A stretch of 64,000 nt of DNA, from assembly GCA_051006515.1 (NCBI GenBank), contig JBPCTD010000082.1, positions 1 through 64,000 on the forward strand. Direction: 5' to 3'. Source of the DNA: ZLKRG08 sp051006515 (GTDB lineage: Bacteria > Actinomycetota > Actinomycetes > Nanopelagicales > Nanopelagicaceae). Shown one piece after another: positions 60,571 through 64,000 of this stretch; position 1 is the first letter of the stretch, and each line of letters opens with the position of its first letter. Below the pieces are notes generated by a model. The model saw only the letters and a program-made list of their open reading frames with translations, did no database searches and was not told the origin of the DNA. The position numbers and the translations under genes were made by a program.

Positions 60571-61654
60571 GGCTAGGCCGATTCTTTATCCCTCGAAGCG
60601 CATTTGCAAGTAGCTCACCAGCAATCGCGCCATGAGCCAGAGAGTCCAAATGCCTTACTTTAAAATTCTTTTTATTTGCAGTGCGAATCTTAGTTACCAA
60701 GCGGTTATCGCCGGTTCCTTGAATAGCTGGTCTTATTTGGTCAACTTCGGAATACTGATCAAATTCTGAAATATCTAGTTTTCCAGTTAAGACCAGTGAG
60801 TAATTTCCAGAAGAGTTCTCGGTTGCATAGATATCGGTTGTTAGACCAGACTTATGAAAAATCACTGTTCTGATAGGAAGTTTATGCGGATAGCTTTTGA
60901 TTCCAATAAATCTCTGTGCCGGACGGCTGTAGCTTTCTTCACATTCTATAAAATATTCAAAGTTACTTGGTCTTTCAAATTTAACTCCCAAATCAAGTGC
61001 TCGTAATTTAAGAGCTTCCGTTAAAGCCCCTATTCCGCCTTGAATCTGCCAGATGCCAAAAGACTCTTCAGCGAATGCAACCATAGTTGACCATTTGTAG
61101 ATTCCGGCAGGGTAGCCGAAGTACGTTGCGTAGTGGGCGACGATGCGCTTTAAATATTGATTTTGGATGTACGGAGCCCGAAGTCTTAGATAGATCGGAA
61201 TATTTGCACGTGAAAATGAATACTCCCATTCAATGTAATTCTCACGCAATCGATCCCAGAAATATTCACCACTTTTGATAAGGAGATCCCACTCATTAGC
61301 GGCAGATTCACCTAATTTATTTCTTAATTCTTCAACTCGAGCGCTATGAGATAAATTGGCAAAGTTAATTTCTAGATCTTCAAAACGATATACAAATGCT
61401 GGATCTTTAGGTTCGACTTGGAGAACTTGCCCAAAATGCTTACCTGTTTTTTGGAAGAAATCCCGGTAGGTAGCAGGAAGGCTAAAAAGTGGAGCATAAT
61501 CAAATTCGTAACCCGCTATTAGGGTATTTTGGTAAAACTCACCATCAATAAAACATTCAAAATCTTTGTCTTTGCCGGAGCTCTTTTTTAATCTAGCGGC
61601 CGCAGTTAGACCTGCAATTGATGCGCCTTTAATCAGTACCCTTGAAGTGTCCAA
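60560..61654 (-). CDS. FAD-dependent carotenoid desaturase-like protein (CrtI/CrtD superfamily)
   Basis: About 364 residues from the TTG at 61654, 1 nt after the cruF stop. A longer form from ATG 61708 overlaps cruF. The FAD dinucleotide fold is at the very N-terminus (VLIKGASIAGLTAAARL), degenerate in the first glycine. The middle has the amine-oxidase/CrtI pattern FGIWQIQGGIGALTEALKLRALDLGV, and the C-terminus the FAD site HLDSLAHGAIAGELLANAL. It is well short of CrtI (about 500 residues). Next to CruF, a CrtD-like 3,4-desaturase of hydroxylated carotenoids is the best guess; the substrate is unproven. Confidence 0.72.
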   Translation of the reverse strand: MDTSRVLIKGASIAGLTAAARLKKSSGKDKDFECFIDGEFYQNTLIAGYEFDYAPLFSLPATYRDFFQKTGKHFGQVLQVEPKDPAFVYRFEDLEINFANLSHSARVEELRNKLGESAANEWDLLIKSGEYFWDRLRENYIEWEYSFSRANIPIYLRLRAPYIQNQYLKRIVAHYATYFGYPAGIYKWSTMVAFAEESFGIWQIQGGIGALTEALKLRALDLGVKFERPSNFEYFIECEESYSRPAQRFIGIKSYPHKLPIRTVIFHKSGLTTDIYATENSSGNYSLVLTGKLDISEFDQYSEVDQIRPAIQGTGDNRLVTKIRTANKKNFKVRHLDSLAHGAIAGELLANALRGIKNRPSHEH

Positions 61655-61655
61655 T

Positions 61656-62447
61656 TTAAGGTTGTCCCAAGTATCGGGATGAGATATATGAAACAAGAAG
61701 CGCGCCATAACAGATACCACCAAGTAACGCAGTTTCAGGTTTACCAAAGAAGAAAATATTTGCAATTACATGAAATAACCAGGTCCAGACCAGAAATAGG
61801 TCGATTGAAGTTAATGAAGCGCTAATCTTCCGGCGTTCTTTGGGCAAAATTAAATTCGCCAAACCAAAATACACAGTTCCGACAAAGAGCCAACCAATCA
61901 AATTTGAGAATGGAATATGAGTTTGAAATGGAATGTGCGCGCCTTCAAATTCCCAGATTTTATATTTATTTGCTACAAGCAATTGGTCGAAAAAGATTTG
62001 ATAGGAAGTTAAAGCAAATCCACCTACAATGAAAACCCAATTTGGTGCGATTCTTCGGGCCAAAATCAATAGTGGATGAGAAGTAGCTAACCACATAATT
62101 AGTATCAAGATTGGGACGCCTTGAATTTCAAAACCTAGATTTTGATAGCGAACTTCACCGAAAGGCCACGCAGTTTGAAGGGATACCGTTTCGACAATTA
62201 ATGCAAAAGTTAAAGTAAAACTTAAATAACCCCAGAAATATCTTTTGGCATAAGCCAATTGGGCATGAGTTAAGGAAAAAATTGAGGCCAGAATTGCGGA
62301 GAATAATATCAACTTGCTATTTTCTCTAAAGAGAAAAAGCACTTGGGTAATAGCGCTGAAAAATAAAGAGGAGTAAAGAAAACGTTCGGCCGCTACCGAT
62401 ACTCGGCCACGACGATTTCTGCCAGGGTTGTAATTTCTAATAGACAT
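61656..62447 (-). CDS. cruF: carotenoid 1,2-hydratase-type membrane protein (CruF, DUF422)
   Basis: 263 residues from the ATG at 62447, whose A is shared with the ybaK stop (TGATG). Seven or so membrane segments. Motifs SLQTAWPFGEVRYQNLGF, IPILILIMWLATSHPLL-like and ALTSYQIFFDQLLV, PFSNLIGWLFVG are DUF422/CruF features. CruF adds water to the end of gamma-carotene or bisanhydrobacterioruberin. It probably acts with the flavoprotein and prenyl synthase that follow. Confidence 0.85.
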   Translation of the reverse strand: MSIRNYNPGRNRRGRVSVAAERFLYSSLFFSAITQVLFLFRENSKLILFSAILASIFSLTHAQLAYAKRYFWGYLSFTLTFALIVETVSLQTAWPFGEVRYQNLGFEIQGVPILILIMWLATSHPLLILARRIAPNWVFIVGGFALTSYQIFFDQLLVANKYKIWEFEGAHIPFQTHIPFSNLIGWLFVGTVYFGLANLILPKERRKISASLTSIDLFLVWTWLFHVIANIFFFGKPETALLGGICYGALLVSYISSRYLGQP

Positions 62448-62932
62448 CAGGCACCAACTGTCATGGCAAGCGCGCCAGTGACTCTCTTTAACTCTGCAAA
62501 ACTCGTTGGAAATACTGCATGGGGGTGGCCACCAGCAGCCCAAATTGCATGGTAATCATTAAGCGCTTCATCAATGTAGATGTGGTCGATTTCTGTAATC
62601 CAACCAATGGGACTAACTCCACCAACAGAGAATCCGGATAAATCCTTTACATAATTGGCATCTGCGCGATCTAAGTGACTTACGCCGAGAGTTCTTGCAA
62701 CTAAATCTGTATCAACCCTATGTCTGCCACTAGTAATCAAAAGTATTGGCAAGCCATCAGGTAATCTAAAAATCAAAGATGAGGCGATCTGTCCAACTTC
62801 AATATTTAGCGCGTTTGCTGCATCTTGTGCAGTCCTTGCGCTATCAGAAAGTACGTGAACTTTGCCCATCTGATTGCTCTGTAATACGGTGGTTACTCGT
62901 TTTACCGGTTCTCTTTCCAGTACGCCATCCAT
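62447..62932 (-). CDS. YbaK/ProX-type aminoacyl-tRNA deacylase
   Basis: 161 residues of the YbaK/EbsC family (LNIEVGQIASSLIFRL, LLITSGRHRVD, VGGVSPIGW, AAGGHPHAVFPTSFAELKRVTGA). These proteins hydrolyse mischarged tRNAs such as Cys-tRNAPro. The conserved Lys of YbaK is not obvious at the usual spot. Leaderless -10 TATACT with a 7-nt gap. It shares one base with the cruF start and leads that run. Confidence 0.9.
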   Translation of the reverse strand: MDGVLEREPVKRVTTVLQSNQMGKVHVLSDSARTAQDAANALNIEVGQIASSLIFRLPDGLPILLITSGRHRVDTDLVARTLGVSHLDRADANYVKDLSGFSVGGVSPIGWITEIDHIYIDEALNDYHAIWAAGGHPHAVFPTSFAELKRVTGALAMTVGA

Positions 62933-62939
62933 GTCCCGA

Positions 62940-62945
62940 AGTATA
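62940..62945 (-). promoter_or_regulatory. leaderless -10 for the ybaK-cruF run
   Basis: On the minus strand TATACT ends 7 nt before the ATG at 62932. Confidence 0.6.
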
Positions 62946-62961
62946 TTGTTAATAAATATAT

Positions 62962-62967
62962 TAAGGT
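62962..62967 (+). promoter_or_regulatory. leaderless -10 for the terminal MFS gene
   Basis: TAAGGT ends 7 nt before the GTG at 62975. It is divergent from the ybaK promoter. Confidence 0.55.
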
Positions 62968-62974
62968 AAAACCT

Positions 62975-64000
62975 GTGACCGCTGAACTTAAAGCAATTAA
63001 AGCCCGCAATTATCTTTGGGCAACATTCTTTGTAATGGGCATTAGTTCAATGGCTTGGGTACCAAGAATTCCGGAAATCAAAGATCAGCTTGGTTTAGGT
63101 GATGGCAAATTCGGATTAGTTTTCTTAGCTGGTGCACTTGGTTCAGTATGCGGCAGCCAAATTTCGGGGCGTGCAATACATGTGATTGCAAGCCGAAAAT
63201 TCGCACAAATTTGTGGCGCAGTGATGCCTATTGGTATTTACATTATGGGCAGCGCGCACGACGTCAAAACTTTAGTAATTGGCCTATTTCTTACTGGTTT
63301 AGCGTTCTCCGCGTTAGACGTATCAGCAAACGTTCAAGCGATGGCTATTGAGAAATTAACTAAAGCTCGCTATATGTCATCTTTTCATGCTCTTTGGAGC
63401 GTTGGCGCTTTTACTGTCACTTTTCTAGGTGGTGCTATTGCGCGATTAATATCGCCACAAGAACATCTCAAAGGTTTAGCTGTAATTTCGGCGCTACTTT
63501 ATTTAGTAGCAATCTGGAATTTACTACCTGGTGATTTAGATGGACATCGTGGAGAAGTCCATGAAGAGACCAGCGCCAAAATTCCATTTTTTGCCAAAGA
63601 AGCTTTACCACTTTGGGCACTTGGAATTGGCTTAACTGCATCATTTATCCCCGAAGCCGGCATCTATGACTGGAGCGGAATTTTGCTTAAGGATCATATG
63701 GATGTTGGCAAAGGTGTAACGGCGATTGCGGCAACTACCTATTCATTGGGAATGATTATTAGTAGGTTCTTAGGAGATCGTTGGTTTGAAAAATGGGGCC
63801 ATCAGAAGACCGCAAAGTACGGCGGTTATATTGGCGGCAGCTCCATCGCCATTGGACTTATTGCTGGAATTGGCCTTTCATCCAGAAGCCAAATTTTGGC
63901 AGTAACAATTATTAGTATCTGCTTTGCCATTTCAGGGCTTTGCATGGGACCGCTCTTTCCTGCATTTAATTTAGCGGCAATGAGTCTTCCAGGTATTGCG
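62975..64000 (+). CDS. MFS transporter, partial (runs off the window end)
   Basis: At least 342 residues from GTG 62975 with no stop before 64000. About ten membrane segments are visible so far; MAWVPRIPEIKDQLGLGDGKFG near the start is typical of the YbjJ-like MFS group, related to fucose-permease-type carriers. The substrate is unknown. The start follows TAAGGT by 7 nt. Confidence 0.88.
   Translation, partial: MTAELKAIKARNYLWATFFVMGISSMAWVPRIPEIKDQLGLGDGKFGLVFLAGALGSVCGSQISGRAIHVIASRKFAQICGAVMPIGIYIMGSAHDVKTLVIGLFLTGLAFSALDVSANVQAMAIEKLTKARYMSSFHALWSVGAFTVTFLGGAIARLISPQEHLKGLAVISALLYLVAIWNLLPGDLDGHRGEVHEETSAKIPFFAKEALPLWALGIGLTASFIPEAGIYDWSGILLKDHMDVGKGVTAIAATTYSLGMIISRFLGDRWFEKWGHQKTAKYGGYIGGSSIAIGLIAGIGLSSRSQILAVTIISICFAISGLCMGPLFPAFNLAAMSLPGIA

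Noticed and set aside
59539..62447. Rhodopsin/retinal cluster expected in this lineage
   Set aside because: No opsin, crtB, crtY or blh-like gene is present; only CruF, a flavoprotein and a prenyl synthase are seen.

Overview
The window is a stretch of chromosome from a free-living, AT-rich actinobacterium with a compact genome. Gene families that are essentially actinobacterial support this: SepH, DUF4192, DUF7455, a SAM-IV riboswitch, a class II DAHP synthase, an actinobacterial TCGAAC-N4-GTTCGA LexA box, and the lexA-nrdR-nrdJ, sigA-parE-parC and DAHP synthase-PknL-prenyl synthase neighbourhoods. The low GC, very short intergenic gaps and many leaderless genes fit the freshwater acI/Nanopelagicales lineage (Planktophila/Nanopelagicus-like). 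That placement is an inference. No insertion sequence, prophage, CRISPR array, rRNA or tRNA was seen, and no gap without a gene exceeds about 300 bases.

Layout. 136-5250: catabolic operon with an alpha/beta hydrolase, 3-hydroxybutyrate dehydrogenase and the methylcitrate genes prpB-prpC-prpD. 5269-8190: lexA divergent from a LysM protein with an SOS box next to each gene, an NlpC/P60 hydrolase, and nrdR, which carries an in-frame TAG at codon 33. 8232-17095: B12-dependent ribonucleotide reductase, a CapA-like lipoprotein, a dioxygenase divergent from an aldehyde dehydrogenase, DinG and a NUDIX enzyme. 17157-22802: a secreted PKD protein, DUF4192, a polar amino-acid ABC importer, then a SAM-IV riboswitch and metX. 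22998-34602: sigma factor SigA, TetR, a CDGSH-hydratase fusion, DUF7455, ParE, a polyamine-type ABC importer (potADBC) and ParC reduced to its catalytic core. 34630-45906: pseudouridine salvage (psuK, psuG), a phosphodiesterase, SepH, an MFS protein, inositol monophosphatase, then rplS-lepB-rnhB-yraN-comM-dprA-era. 45918-53712: glycogen synthesis (glgA/glgC), xylulokinase, a phosphofructokinase with pyrophosphate-type residues, class II DAHP synthase and Ogt. 53689-62932 (minus strand): threonine aldolase, EamA, endonuclease IV, a PASTA kinase, a TPP-riboswitch-controlled thiamine transporter plus P-loop kinase, and a carotenoid-type cluster (prenyl synthase, CrtI-like flavoprotein, CruF). 62975 to the end: an MFS transporter cut by the window edge.

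Expression. About twenty genes show an A-at-2, T-at-6 hexamer (mostly TANNNT) ending 6-8 nt before the start codon, the signature of leaderless transcription. This rule also helped choose several starts (TetR, yraN, inositol monophosphatase, CapA). Genes inside operons instead show Shine-Dalgarno sites or ATGA overlaps. Both ABC importers carry a strong hairpin between the binding-protein gene and the first permease gene.

Most worth a second look: the amber codon inside the zinc knuckle of NrdR; the TPP-riboswitch transporter-kinase pair, which may contain an unrecognised thiamine-trapping kinase; the CDGSH-hydratase fusion; the ParC without a C-terminal DNA-wrapping domain; and the terminator inside the first codons of a leaderless permease gene.
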